From: JAFCUW01 sp049897565
GTDB taxonomy: Bacteria > Pseudomonadota > Gammaproteobacteria > Burkholderiales > Burkholderiaceae_D
DNA length: 64,000 nucleotides
Direction of reading: 5' to 3'
NCBI RefSeq assembly: GCF_049897565.1
Contig: NZ_JAFCWM010000001.1
Span: 314,391-378,390, forward strand
This document shows positions 27,429-35,230 of the stretch, one piece after another. The notes beneath the pieces were generated by a model. It saw only the letters and a list, made by a program, of their open reading frames with translations. It did no database searches and was not told the DNA's origin. Within the stretch, counting starts at the first letter, position 1. Every line of letters starts with the position of its first letter. The position numbers and the translations under genes are program-made.

Positions 27429-27457
27429 CATGGGCGCCCGCAACGATCCTCGCTTGG

Positions 27458-27516
27458 GTTCCTTTATATGGAACTGCGTTTCATTTCTTGCTGTTGCGTC
27501 GAATTGGCCCTACAAT
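27458..27516 (+). promoter_or_regulatory. IclR-type operator and promoter of the binding-protein/NiCoT unit (site B)
   Basis: GTTCC (27458)-TTTATAT-GGAAC (27470-27474)-TGC-GTTTC (27478-27482). It is followed by TTGCTG (27488-27493), exactly 17 bp, and TACAAT (27511-27516). Same geometry as sites A and C. Confidence 0.75.
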
Positions 27517-27601
27517 AAACCCGAGCACCAGCCGTCCGCAGCGCAGCGCGCACGGCGGCAAGTGCGAGCCGGACATCGTGTCGTTTCTCACAGGAGCAGC
27601 C

Positions 27602-28672
27602 ATGAACCACCTTGACGTGCGCGCCAGCCGATTGATGCAATGGTGCGGCTGCGCGCTGCTGGCCGCCGCGCTGTGTGCGCCGGCCGCGGCGCAGGCCCCG
27701 GCCGCCGGTAAGAGCGACGCGCTGTACATGTACCGCGGCGCCGACCGCGATGCACGCCTCGTGGAGAGGGCAAAGCAGGAAGGCAGCGTCGTCGTCTACA
27801 CGTCGCTGGCGACGCGCGAATCGACCCCGCTGGCGCAGGCGTTCGAGAAAAAATACGGCATCAAGGTCGAGCTGTGGCGCACCACCAGCGACAAGGTCGT
27901 GCAGCGCGCGGTGACCGAAGGCCAGGCGCGCCGCTACTCGGTCGACGTCCTCGAGACCAACGGTCCGGAGATGGAGATGCTGGCGCGCGAAAAGCTGCTC
28001 GCCGAGTTCTACAGCCCGCACCTGGCCGACCTGCCGCCGAACGCGGTGGCGCCGAGCAGGCTGTGGGTCACCGACCGTCTGAATTTTTTCGTGGTCGCCT
28101 TCAACACCGCCAAGATCAAGCGCGAAGACATCCCGGCCCACTACGAAGGCTTCCTCGACCCGAAATGGAAGGGCCAGATCGGCATCGAGGCGACCGATTC
28201 GGAATGGATGGCCACCGTCATCAAGAAGCTCGGGCAGGAGCGCGGCATGACGCTGTTCGAGCGCCTGTCGGCGATGCGCCCGGACATCCGCAAGAGCCAC
28301 ATCCTGTTGACCGAAATGGTCGGCGCCGGCGAAGTGCCGGTGGCGCTGACGGTCTACAACTCCGAAGTCGAATCGCTCAAGCGGCGCGGCGGCCCGATCG
28401 ACTGGGTCGCCGTCGAGCCGGTCATCGGACGCCCGCAAGGCATCGGCGTGGCCAGGAATGCGCCGCATCCGAACGCGGCGCTGCTGTTTGCCGATTTCGT
28501 CCTGTCGTCAGAAGGCCAGGAGTTGTTCAGCGCGATGGGGCGTGTGCCGTCCAGCCTGAAAGTCAAAAGCACCCTGAACCGCTTCGCCTACACGATGATC
28601 GATCCTGCCACCGTGCTCGACGAGAATGAAAAGTGGGAAGCGCTGTGGGACAAGCTGTTCCTGAAAAAATGA
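27602..28672 (+). CDS. FbpA-type ABC transporter substrate-binding protein 1
   Basis: 356 aa from ATG 27602 after CAGGAGCAGC. The signal peptide ends near AAAQAPAAG. The body belongs to the iron(III)/polyamine-like binding group: GADRDARLVERAKQEGSVVVYTS, FEKKYGIKVELWR, DPKWKGQIGIEATDSEWMA, and NAPHPNAALLFADFVLS. Close paralogues are at 41911, 43078 and 45402. Despite the iron-type fold, the catabolic setting and the missing Tyr-Tyr iron motif suggest an organic ligand. The only matching permease/ATPase pair is at 35231-38123, so this subunit probably feeds that transporter. Confidence 0.88.
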   Translation: MNHLDVRASRLMQWCGCALLAAALCAPAAAQAPAAGKSDALYMYRGADRDARLVERAKQEGSVVVYTSLATRESTPLAQAFEKKYGIKVELWRTTSDKVVQRAVTEGQARRYSVDVLETNGPEMEMLAREKLLAEFYSPHLADLPPNAVAPSRLWVTDRLNFFVVAFNTAKIKREDIPAHYEGFLDPKWKGQIGIEATDSEWMATVIKKLGQERGMTLFERLSAMRPDIRKSHILLTEMVGAGEVPVALTVYNSEVESLKRRGGPIDWVAVEPVIGRPQGIGVARNAPHPNAALLFADFVLSSEGQELFSAMGRVPSSLKVKSTLNRFAYTMIDPATVLDENEKWEALWDKLFLKK

Positions 28673-28673
28673 C

Positions 28674-28687
28674 GGCGCCGCGGCGCC
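28674..28687. repeat. Short perfect palindrome after the binding-protein gene
   Basis: GGCGCCG followed at once by CGGCGCC starts 1 base after the stop codon. There is no loop or T tract, so it is probably an mRNA-stabilising or attenuating element, if functional at all. Confidence 0.35.
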
Positions 28688-28706
28688 ACCGGAAAGTGAT
28701 CAGACA

Positions 28707-29519
28707 ATGATGCATACAATGCCCCAAGATTGGCTCGGCCTCGTGCTGGTAGTGTTCGTGCTCGGCATGAAGCACGGCATGGACCCCGATCACCTGGCCA
28801 CGATCGATGGCATGGCCCGCTTCAACGCGCTGACGCGGCCGCGCCTGTCGCGCTGGGCCGGCTTCCTGTTTTCCCTCGGCCACGGCCTGGTGGTCACACT
28901 GGTGGCAACCATTCTTGGCTATAGCGCCGCCGAATGGGTGGCGCCTGCCTGGCTCGAGCAGGCCGGCGCGTGGATCTCGATCGTCTTCCTGCTGGCGCTG
29001 GGCGGCGCCAACCTGCGCGCCGTCCTCAGCGCCGCGCCCGACCAGCCGGTCGCGCCGGTCGGGCTGAAGGGGCGCTTCCTGCGCCGCTTCGCCGAAGCGA
29101 GCCATCCGGTGGTGATCGCCGGCGTCGGCGCCGCGTTCGCCTTGTCGTTCGACACGATGAGCCTGACGGCGCTGTTTTCCGTCACCGCGTCGAAACTGGC
29201 CGGCGTGCTGTTCTCGATCGGCCTCGGGGTGCTGTTCATGCTCGGCATGATGCTGACGGACGGCGTCAACGGCTTCTGGGTGGCGCGGCTATTGCGCAAG
29301 ACGAACCGCCGCGCGCTGATCGCCTCGCGCGTGATGGGATTGTCGATTGCGTTCCTCAGCCTGGCCATTGCGGCGCTCGGCATGGCCAAGTATTTTGCGC
29401 CGGCCCTGAGCGCAATGATCCAGGGCGCCGGCTTGCTGATGGGCGGCGGCCTGGTGGCGATCGTGCTTGCCAGCTTCGTCCTGGCGATGCGGCTGTCGCA
29501 GCCGGTGCGGGCAGCGTAA
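28707..29519 (+). CDS. Nickel/cobalt permease of the NiCoT (HoxN/NixA) family
   Basis: 270 aa; ATG 28707 is used, with ATG 28710 possible. The NiCoT signature HX4DH is seen in GMKHGMDPDHLATIDG near residues 23-35. Other conserved stretches are LGHGLVV and a second signature region FDTMSLTALFS. About seven or eight membrane helices are apparent. These permeases take up Ni2+ or Co2+ with high affinity. It is cotranscribed with a binding-protein gene under an IclR-type site, which indicates that the catabolic enzymes need nickel or cobalt. It could also act as an exporter of the RcnA type, but the His-rich loop of RcnA is absent. Confidence 0.87.
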   Translation: MMHTMPQDWLGLVLVVFVLGMKHGMDPDHLATIDGMARFNALTRPRLSRWAGFLFSLGHGLVVTLVATILGYSAAEWVAPAWLEQAGAWISIVFLLALGGANLRAVLSAAPDQPVAPVGLKGRFLRRFAEASHPVVIAGVGAAFALSFDTMSLTALFSVTASKLAGVLFSIGLGVLFMLGMMLTDGVNGFWVARLLRKTNRRALIASRVMGLSIAFLSLAIAALGMAKYFAPALSAMIQGAGLLMGGGLVAIVLASFVLAMRLSQPVRAA

Positions 29520-29533
29520 AAGGTGTACCGAAC

Positions 29534-29581
29534 TTGAGTTTCTCCTGCGGCATTGCTAGACTTCGTTCTACATAACGGAAA
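29534..29581 (+). promoter_or_regulatory. Promoter of the IclR gene with overlapping operator (site D)
   Basis: TTGAGT (29534-29539), 17 bp, TAGACT (29557-29562). GTTCT (29565-29569)-ACATAAC-GGAAA (29577-29581) follows immediately and covers the start point, with a degenerate third half-site inside the -10. The placement suits autorepression by the product of the next gene. Confidence 0.65.
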
Positions 29582-29593
29582 GAGGAACGAAAA

Positions 29594-30409
29594 ATGGAAC
29601 GCAAGACCAAGCCAGCGGCAGAGAAGACCCGATTGTCGTCGGTCGCCAACGCGATCCGCCTGATCAAGACGTTCTCCGACGAGGATTATGAGATCGGCAT
29701 CAGTGAGCTGGGCAAGCGGCTGAAGCTGCCGAAGAGCACCGTGCACCGCCTGGCCAGTACGCTGGTCGATGCCGGCATGCTCGAGCAGAGCGAGGAGAAC
29801 GGCCGCTACCGCCTCGGGCTGGTGGTGTTCGAACTCGGTTCGCTGGTGCGCCGCAAGATGGATTTTTACAGCGAGGCCAAGCCGGTCCTGATGGCCTTGC
29901 GCGACAAGACCGAGGAGTCGGTGCACCTGGCGATCCTGGTCAACAGCAGCATCATGTACATCAACAGCCTCGAGACCAAGAAGGCGATCCGCATGCGGCT
30001 GGAAGTGGGGGTGCGCAAGCCGGCCCATTCGACCGCGGCCGGCAAGGCGATCCTGGCGTTCCAGCCGGCCGATGTGTTGGCGCGGGTGCTGGCCGAGGGC
30101 TTGAACGAACATACCGCGAACACCATCGTCGACGCGGAGGAGTTCAAGCGCGAACTGGCGCTGATCCGCACGCGCGGCTTCGCCACCGCGGACGAGGAAA
30201 ACGAAGTGGGCGTGCGCAGCGTCGCCGCGCCGGTGCGCGACCACAGCGGCAATGTGATCGCCGCGATCAGCATCGCCGGGCCGGTGCAGCGCCTGACCAA
30301 GAAAGTGATGGCCGCGTTTGCGCCGGATGTGGTCAGCGCGGCCGAATCGGTATCGACGCGCCTGGGCTACCACCCGCTGCGTTCGGCGCGGGCCCACCGG
30401 CTGGCATAG
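29594..30409 (+). CDS. IclR-family transcriptional regulator of the island
   Basis: 271 aa. An N-terminal winged helix occupies about residues 14-78 (VANAIRLIKTFS, GISELGKRLKLPKSTVHRLA, GRYRLGLVVFELG). The IclR effector domain follows (about 90-255: EESVHLAIL, KPAHSTAAGKAILA, GFATADEENEVGVRSVAAPV, ISIAGP). IclR proteins bind paired half-sites as dimers or tetramers and respond to aromatic or short organic acids. It is the only intact regulator in the 16-61 kb island, lies near its middle, and its own promoter carries the same half-sites as seven other promoters. I infer it is the regulon master. The ligand is unknown. Confidence 0.93.
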   Translation: MERKTKPAAEKTRLSSVANAIRLIKTFSDEDYEIGISELGKRLKLPKSTVHRLASTLVDAGMLEQSEENGRYRLGLVVFELGSLVRRKMDFYSEAKPVLMALRDKTEESVHLAILVNSSIMYINSLETKKAIRMRLEVGVRKPAHSTAAGKAILAFQPADVLARVLAEGLNEHTANTIVDAEEFKRELALIRTRGFATADEENEVGVRSVAAPVRDHSGNVIAAISIAGPVQRLTKKVMAAFAPDVVSAAESVSTRLGYHPLRSARAHRLA

Positions 30410-30473
30410 CAGGCCGTTCGACGGTCGTTTGCCGGTGGTGGGTACGCTGTACGAAGTTGGATAACCTTAACCA

Positions 30474-31508
30474 TTGGAGACGATCATCGTTGCCACGTTC
30501 AATATCGCGCTCGCCGACGGCGGGGCGCAGTTCCCCTGCGCCGCCGACGACACCATCCTGCGCGCCGCGTTGCGCGCCGGGGTCGGCCTGCCTTACGAAT
30601 GCAATGCCGGCGGCTGCGGCACCTGCAAGATCGAGCTGGTGGCCGGCGATGTGGCGTCGAACTGGCCTGGCGCGCCGGCGCTCGGCGAACGCGATGTGGC
30701 GCGCAGGCGCGTGCTCGGCTGCCAGTCGCGCCCGCTGTCCGACTGCACCGTCAAGGCGCGCGCCGGCGCCCAGTATGCCCAGGCGAGCGTGCCGCGCCGC
30801 GTGCGCGCCACGCTGGCGGCGAGCCGCGAGCTGACCCACGACCTGCGCGAATTTCGCTTCGCGCTGCCCGAACCGATCGACTTCAAGCCGGGCCAGTATG
30901 CTTTGCTGTACCTGCCGGGGGTGGACGGCCCGCGCGCCTATTCGATGTCCGACATCGCGCAGGGACAGTCGAGCTGGGATTTCCTGATCAAGCGCAGCGC
31001 CGGCGGCGCCGCCACGTCGGTGCTGTTTGACAGCTTGCGCAAAGGCGACGAAGTCACCATCGACGGTCCTTACGGCATGGCCTACCTGCGTACCGACGTC
31101 GACCGCGACATCGTCTGCATTGCCGGCGGCTCGGGCCTGGCGCCGGTGGTCTCGATCGCCCGCGGCGTCGCCGCCAATCCGGCGATGGACGGCATCAAGG
31201 TGCACCTGTTTTACGGCGGGCGCGGCGTGCGCGACATCTGCGGCGAAGACATGCTGCGCGCCTTGCCCGGTTTCGGCCAGCGCTTCCACTTCCATCCGAT
31301 CATTTCCACGCCCGACGAGGCCGACCAGAAATCGTGGCGCGGCAGGTTCGGCTTCGTCCACCAGCTGGCGCTCGAAACGATCGGCGTGGCGATGGCGTCG
31401 CACGAAATCTATTTCGCCGGCCCGCCGCCGATGGCGCAGGCGGTGCAGCGCATGCTGTTCGAGGAAAAGGTGCCTGGCGCGCAGGTGCACTTCGACGCTT
31501 TCTATTAA
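30474..31508 (+). CDS. NAD(P)H:ferredoxin reductase (plant-type 2Fe-2S, FAD, NAD domains) for the Rieske oxygenase
   Basis: 344 aa. Only a TTG start (30474) fits; it sits inside a GGAG-like sequence, so the true initiation codon is uncertain by a few residues. Domain order is an N-terminal [2Fe-2S] ferredoxin (ECNAGGCGTCKIEL, later CQSRP), an FAD domain (RAYSMSD) and an NAD domain (IAGGSGLAPVVSIARG). This matches benzoate/phenol/naphthalene-type oxygenase reductases. It would pass electrons from NADH to the Rieske ferredoxin at 47378-47767 and the oxygenase at 47993-49276, some 17 kb away. It lies behind the IclR gene in the same unit. Confidence 0.92.
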   Translation: METIIVATFNIALADGGAQFPCAADDTILRAALRAGVGLPYECNAGGCGTCKIELVAGDVASNWPGAPALGERDVARRRVLGCQSRPLSDCTVKARAGAQYAQASVPRRVRATLAASRELTHDLREFRFALPEPIDFKPGQYALLYLPGVDGPRAYSMSDIAQGQSSWDFLIKRSAGGAATSVLFDSLRKGDEVTIDGPYGMAYLRTDVDRDIVCIAGGSGLAPVVSIARGVAANPAMDGIKVHLFYGGRGVRDICGEDMLRALPGFGQRFHFHPIISTPDEADQKSWRGRFGFVHQLALETIGVAMASHEIYFAGPPPMAQAVQRMLFEEKVPGAQVHFDAFY

Positions 31509-31530
31509 TTCACCGATGTGGAGTGAGCAC

Positions 31531-32517
31531 GTGTCAAAACTACGATTAAGCCTGGGCTGCTGGAACTATGACCGCACCCGCAGCCTGCTAGAGGGCCGCA
31601 TCCAGCCCGACGGCATCGACCTGAACTACCTGAACATGCCGGTCGAGGAGACGTTTTTCCGCATGCTGCGCAACCGCGAATTCGACGTCGCCGAGATGTC
31701 GCTGTCGTCGTACACGGTGTCGCTGTTCAAGGACAGCCCGTTCATCGCCATTCCGGTGTTCCCGTCGCGCTTCTTCCGCCACTCCTGCATCTATGTAAAC
31801 AAGGACAGCGGCATCCGCGAGCCGAAAGACCTGATCGGCAAGCGCATCGGCAATCCCGAATACCAGATGACGGCGCCGGTGTGGATCCGCGGCGTCCTGC
31901 AGGACGAGTACCAGGTGCCGGTCGACAGCGTCACCTATTTCACCGGCGGCGAGGAGGAGCCGAACCGCTCCGAAAAGCTCAAGCTCGACCTGCCGTCGAA
32001 CATCCGGCTCGAACGGATCGGCCCGACCCAGACCTTGTCGGCCATGCTCGCCAGCGGCGAAATCGACGCGCTGTACACCGCGCGCATGCCGTCGTCGTTC
32101 CACGGCAGCGACAAGGTGCGGCGCCTGTTCGACGATTTCGTCCCGGTCGAGCAGGATTACTTCCGCCGCACGCAGATCTTCCCGATCATGCACACGGTGG
32201 TTATCCGCCGCGACGTCTACGAAAAAAACCGCTGGGTCGCGCAATCGCTGTACAAGGCGTTTTGCCAGGCGCAGCAGGAAACCTACCAGGACCTGTACGA
32301 GACCGCCGCGCTGAAAGCGATGCTGCCGTGGCTGACCGCACACGTCGAGGAGGCGCGGCGCGAGATGGGCGACGACTTCTGGCCCTACGGCTTCGAGAAG
32401 AACGTCGCCACGCTGTCGACCTTCCTGCGCTACTCGTACGAACAGGGGCTGTCGAAGCATTTGCTGACGCCGGCCCAGCTGTTCGCCCCCGAAACACTCG
32501 AATCATTCAAGATCTGA
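31531..32517 (+). CDS. 4,5-dihydroxyphthalate-decarboxylase-like / NMT1-fold protein, copy 1
   Basis: 328 aa from GTG 31531, preceded by GGAG at 8 bases; ATG 31516 would bury that ribosome site. There is no signal peptide. The N-terminus LSLGCWNYDRTRSLLEG and the stretch FRMLRNREFDVAEMSLSSY are typical of proteins annotated as 4,5-dihydroxyphthalate decarboxylase (Pht5 group), which share the periplasmic-binding-protein fold. Pht5 turns 4,5-dihydroxyphthalate into protocatechuate. With a phthalate-type Rieske oxygenase in the same island, a decarboxylase role is reasonable, but a ligand-binding role cannot be excluded. A diverged paralogue is at 49616. Confidence 0.75.
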   Translation: MSKLRLSLGCWNYDRTRSLLEGRIQPDGIDLNYLNMPVEETFFRMLRNREFDVAEMSLSSYTVSLFKDSPFIAIPVFPSRFFRHSCIYVNKDSGIREPKDLIGKRIGNPEYQMTAPVWIRGVLQDEYQVPVDSVTYFTGGEEEPNRSEKLKLDLPSNIRLERIGPTQTLSAMLASGEIDALYTARMPSSFHGSDKVRRLFDDFVPVEQDYFRRTQIFPIMHTVVIRRDVYEKNRWVAQSLYKAFCQAQQETYQDLYETAALKAMLPWLTAHVEEARREMGDDFWPYGFEKNVATLSTFLRYSYEQGLSKHLLTPAQLFAPETLESFKI

Positions 32518-32521
32518 CGAC

Positions 32522-34267
32522 ATGGACAACAGCGACGAGCAGCAGGGCAAGCGCGGCCACAGCCTGGGCGACCACCAGTATGGCCAGGACTTCAATCATG
32601 TTCACGACGACGGCGACGACGCCGATCATGACCACGACGACTTCGGCGGCGCCGACGGCGATCTCGAAAACAACCCGGTGTGGCAGCAGGACCATGTGGC
32701 GCTGGTCAGCGTCGGTATCGACATCGGCTCGTCCGGCACCCAGGTCATTTTCTCGCGCATCAAGCTGCGCCGCATGGGCGAGGAGCTGTCGAGCCGCTAC
32801 GTCGTGGTCGAGCGCGAGACGCTGTTCCAGTCGCCGGTGGCGCTGACGCCTTACCAGAGCGAGACGCGGATCGACGAGGCGGCGCTCGGCGCCATCATCG
32901 ACCAGGCCTACGCCGGCGCCGGCATGCACCCGGACGACATCGACACCGGCGCCGTGATCCTGACCGGCGAAGCGCTGCGGCGCGAGAACGCGCAGGCGAT
33001 TGCGGCGGTGCTGGCCGAGCAGGGCGGCGAATTCGTCTGCGCCACTGCCGGCCACCACATGGAGTCGATGCTGGCGGCGTACGGCTCGGGCGCGGCGCGC
33101 GTCTCGCACGACATCGGCCAGCGCGTCCTGAACATCGACATCGGCGGCGGCACCACCAAGCTGGCGCTGGTCGAAGCGGGCAAGGTAAAGGGCACCGCGG
33201 CGCTGCACATCGGCGGTCGCCTGATGGTGGTCGACGCCGACGGCCGCATCGTCCGGCTCGACCCTGCCGGCCAGTATCACGCGCAGCAGGCCGGGTTCGA
33301 CTGGCAGCTGGGCGCCAGCGTCACGCGCGCGCAGATGGCGGCGGTGGCGGACTGGATGGCCGGCGCCCTGCTGCAGGCGCTGGCGCCACGCGCGGCCGAC
33401 GCGGTTGAGAGGCTGTACCTGACTGACCCGCTGGCAGACACCGGCGGCGTCAAGGGCGTGATGTTCTCCGGCGGCGTGGCCGAATACGTGTACGCGCGCG
33501 AAAAGCGCGACTTCGGCGACATGGGCCAGCTGCTCGGCCAGGCGCTGCGGCGCCGTCTCGACGCCGGCGCACTGGCGTGGCCGGTGCTCGACGCCGGCGA
33601 GTGCATCCGCGCCACCGCGCTGGGCGCATCCGAATATTCGGTTCAGCTGAGCGGCAATACGACCTATATCTCCAGCCCCGGGCGCCTGCTGCCGCGCCGT
33701 AACCTGCAGGTGCTGCAGCCGGAGTTCCGCTGCGGCGCCGAGATCGACGCCGACGCGCTGGCGCAGGCGATACGCGGGCACTTCAAGGCCTTCGACCTGG
33801 TCGAAGGCGAGGCCGAGGTGGCGCTGGCGTTCCGCTGGAGCGGGCCGCCGTCGTACGTGCGCCTGGCCGCCTTCGCCGCCGGCATCGTCAAGGCGATGGC
33901 GAGCACGCTGGCGCAGCAAAAGCCGCTGTACCTGATCCTCGACGGCGACCTCGCGCACACGCTGGGCAACCTGCTGCGCGAAGAGATGGACGTCGTCAGC
34001 GAGATCCTGGTGATCGACGGCGTGGTGCTGTGGGACTTCGACTACATCGACCTCGGGCGCATCCGCATGCCGTCGCAGACGGTGCCGGTGACGGTGAAGT
34101 CGCTGGTGTTCAGCCAGGATCCGCGCACCGCCGCCGGCAAGGTGCGCGACGACCTGAAATACCGTCCTCACGTGCGATCGCGCAGCGTCGCCCATGCGCA
34201 CGCCCATAGCCACGGCCACGGGCCGGGACAGCATACTCACGACCGCGGACAAGACCATGAACACTGA
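32522..34267 (+). CDS. EutA-like reactivase ATPase with His/Asp-rich tails, copy 2
   Basis: 581 aa. The core repeats the EutA pattern: DIGSSGTQV near residue 66, NIDIGGGTTK near 203, SGGVAEYVYARE near 315. Unlike copy 1, it has an N-terminal tail of about 50 residues rich in His and Asp (HVHDDGDDADHDHDD) and a C-terminal tail rich in His (AHAHSHGHG). Such tails are typical of nickel, cobalt or zinc storage and insertion proteins like HypB or CobW. The combination suggests an ATPase that loads or repairs a metal or cobalamin site in an unknown client enzyme. It overlaps the class II aldolase gene by 11 bp. Confidence 0.85.
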   Translation: MDNSDEQQGKRGHSLGDHQYGQDFNHVHDDGDDADHDHDDFGGADGDLENNPVWQQDHVALVSVGIDIGSSGTQVIFSRIKLRRMGEELSSRYVVVERETLFQSPVALTPYQSETRIDEAALGAIIDQAYAGAGMHPDDIDTGAVILTGEALRRENAQAIAAVLAEQGGEFVCATAGHHMESMLAAYGSGAARVSHDIGQRVLNIDIGGGTTKLALVEAGKVKGTAALHIGGRLMVVDADGRIVRLDPAGQYHAQQAGFDWQLGASVTRAQMAAVADWMAGALLQALAPRAADAVERLYLTDPLADTGGVKGVMFSGGVAEYVYAREKRDFGDMGQLLGQALRRRLDAGALAWPVLDAGECIRATALGASEYSVQLSGNTTYISSPGRLLPRRNLQVLQPEFRCGAEIDADALAQAIRGHFKAFDLVEGEAEVALAFRWSGPPSYVRLAAFAAGIVKAMASTLAQQKPLYLILDGDLAHTLGNLLREEMDVVSEILVIDGVVLWDFDYIDLGRIRMPSQTVPVTVKSLVFSQDPRTAAGKVRDDLKYRPHVRSRSVAHAHAHSHGHGPGQHTHDRGQDHEH

Positions 34268-34955
34268 TGCGCAGCCAGGCCAGTTCGCCGCACAAAAGCA
34301 GATGCTGGCCGATGCCATCCTGATGCTGGAGCGGGCGCAGGTGATCGACTTCAACGGCCACTTCAGCTGGCGCGTGCCGGGCCGCGACTGCATGCTGATT
34401 AATTCGGGCCGCTCGGTGCGCAGCGCGCTGACGGCCGCCGACATCGTCCTGATCGACTTCGACGGCAACCTGGTCGACGGCGCCGACGTGCCGCCGATGG
34501 AGTTTCACATCCATTCCGAAATCTACCGGCGCCGCGCCGACGTCAACGCGGTGGTGCACACCCACCCGCTCTGGTCGACGCTGTTCAGCATGGCCGGCGT
34601 GCCGGTGCAGCCGGTGATCATGCAGGCCGCGGTGCTGGGGCCGATCCGCGTGTTCGACAAGACCGCGTCGATCAACCGCCGCGAGCTTGGCGCCGAACTG
34701 GCCGAGGCGCTCGGCGACGGCCGCGTCATCATGCTCAAGTCGCACGGTTCGGTGGCCGTGGCCGACGACATCGTCGGCGCGTTCGTGCTGGCCGTGTATC
34801 TCGAAGAGACCGCGCAGCGCCAGCACCTCGCCGCGCAGCTGGGGCCAGTGACGGTGCTCTCGGGCGAGCAGGTCGACAGCATCGCGCGCAACCTGTGGAA
34901 GCCGAACCTGCTGCGCAAGGTGTGGGACTACCACCTCGGCAAGTTGCAGCGCTGA
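34257..34955 (+). CDS. Class II aldolase/adducin-family protein
   Basis: 232 aa from ATG 34257, inside the end of the previous gene (11-bp overlap). Family motifs: HFSWRVPG, LINSGRS, EFHIHSEIYRRR, and VVHTHPLWS with the metal-binding His pair, plus a third His in LKSHGSVAV. Fuculose-phosphate aldolases and several aromatic dicarboxylate decarboxylases (for example the 3,4-dihydroxyphthalate decarboxylase group) share this fold and a divalent metal. In this setting a decarboxylase or a retro-aldol step is likely. It is the last gene of the IclR unit; the 275-bp gap after it carries the next promoter. Confidence 0.85.
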   Translation: MNTDAQPGQFAAQKQMLADAILMLERAQVIDFNGHFSWRVPGRDCMLINSGRSVRSALTAADIVLIDFDGNLVDGADVPPMEFHIHSEIYRRRADVNAVVHTHPLWSTLFSMAGVPVQPVIMQAAVLGPIRVFDKTASINRRELGAELAEALGDGRVIMLKSHGSVAVADDIVGAFVLAVYLEETAQRQHLAAQLGPVTVLSGEQVDSIARNLWKPNLLRKVWDYHLGKLQR

Positions 34956-35084
34956 TGGGGCGCGCGCGCGGCAGATTCGTGGCTGGGAAGGGTGTGCAAA
35001 ACGTTCGCTGCTAGCTCTGCGCGAAACCTTACCGCGGTCCGTGCGCACATTTACCCAGGATTGTGAAAAAAAAAGCGATTGTTG

Positions 35085-35154
35085 TTGACATCAAATCCAC
35101 ACATGGGTAAATTCAATTCATCAAATTTCGGACCGATGGTCCACATAGCAGAAC
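35085..35154 (+). promoter_or_regulatory. Promoter and IclR-type operator of the ABC/cupin operon (site F)
   Basis: TTGACA (35085-35090), 17 bp, TAAATT (35108-35113). Then GGACC (35130-35134)-GAT-GGTCC (35138-35142)-ACATAGC-AGAAC (35150-35154). The operator sits at about +10 to +35, the same geometry as sites E and H, which suits repression. Confidence 0.72.
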
Positions 35155-35230
35155 GACGATAAAGGCGCTGAAAAGCGGCCGAATGCCCGCGCAGACGGGC
35201 CCATATAAAACTACGAGGAGACGCTTCGAC

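Noticed and set aside
30415..30445. A further IclR-type operator in front of the reductase gene
   Set aside because: GTTCGACGGTCGTTTGCC has one partial half-site only; spacing and the second half do not fit the element.
25929..34267. Ethanolamine utilisation locus
   Set aside because: Only EutA-like proteins are present; there is no eutB, eutC, shell protein, eutD/E or B12 enzyme in the window.
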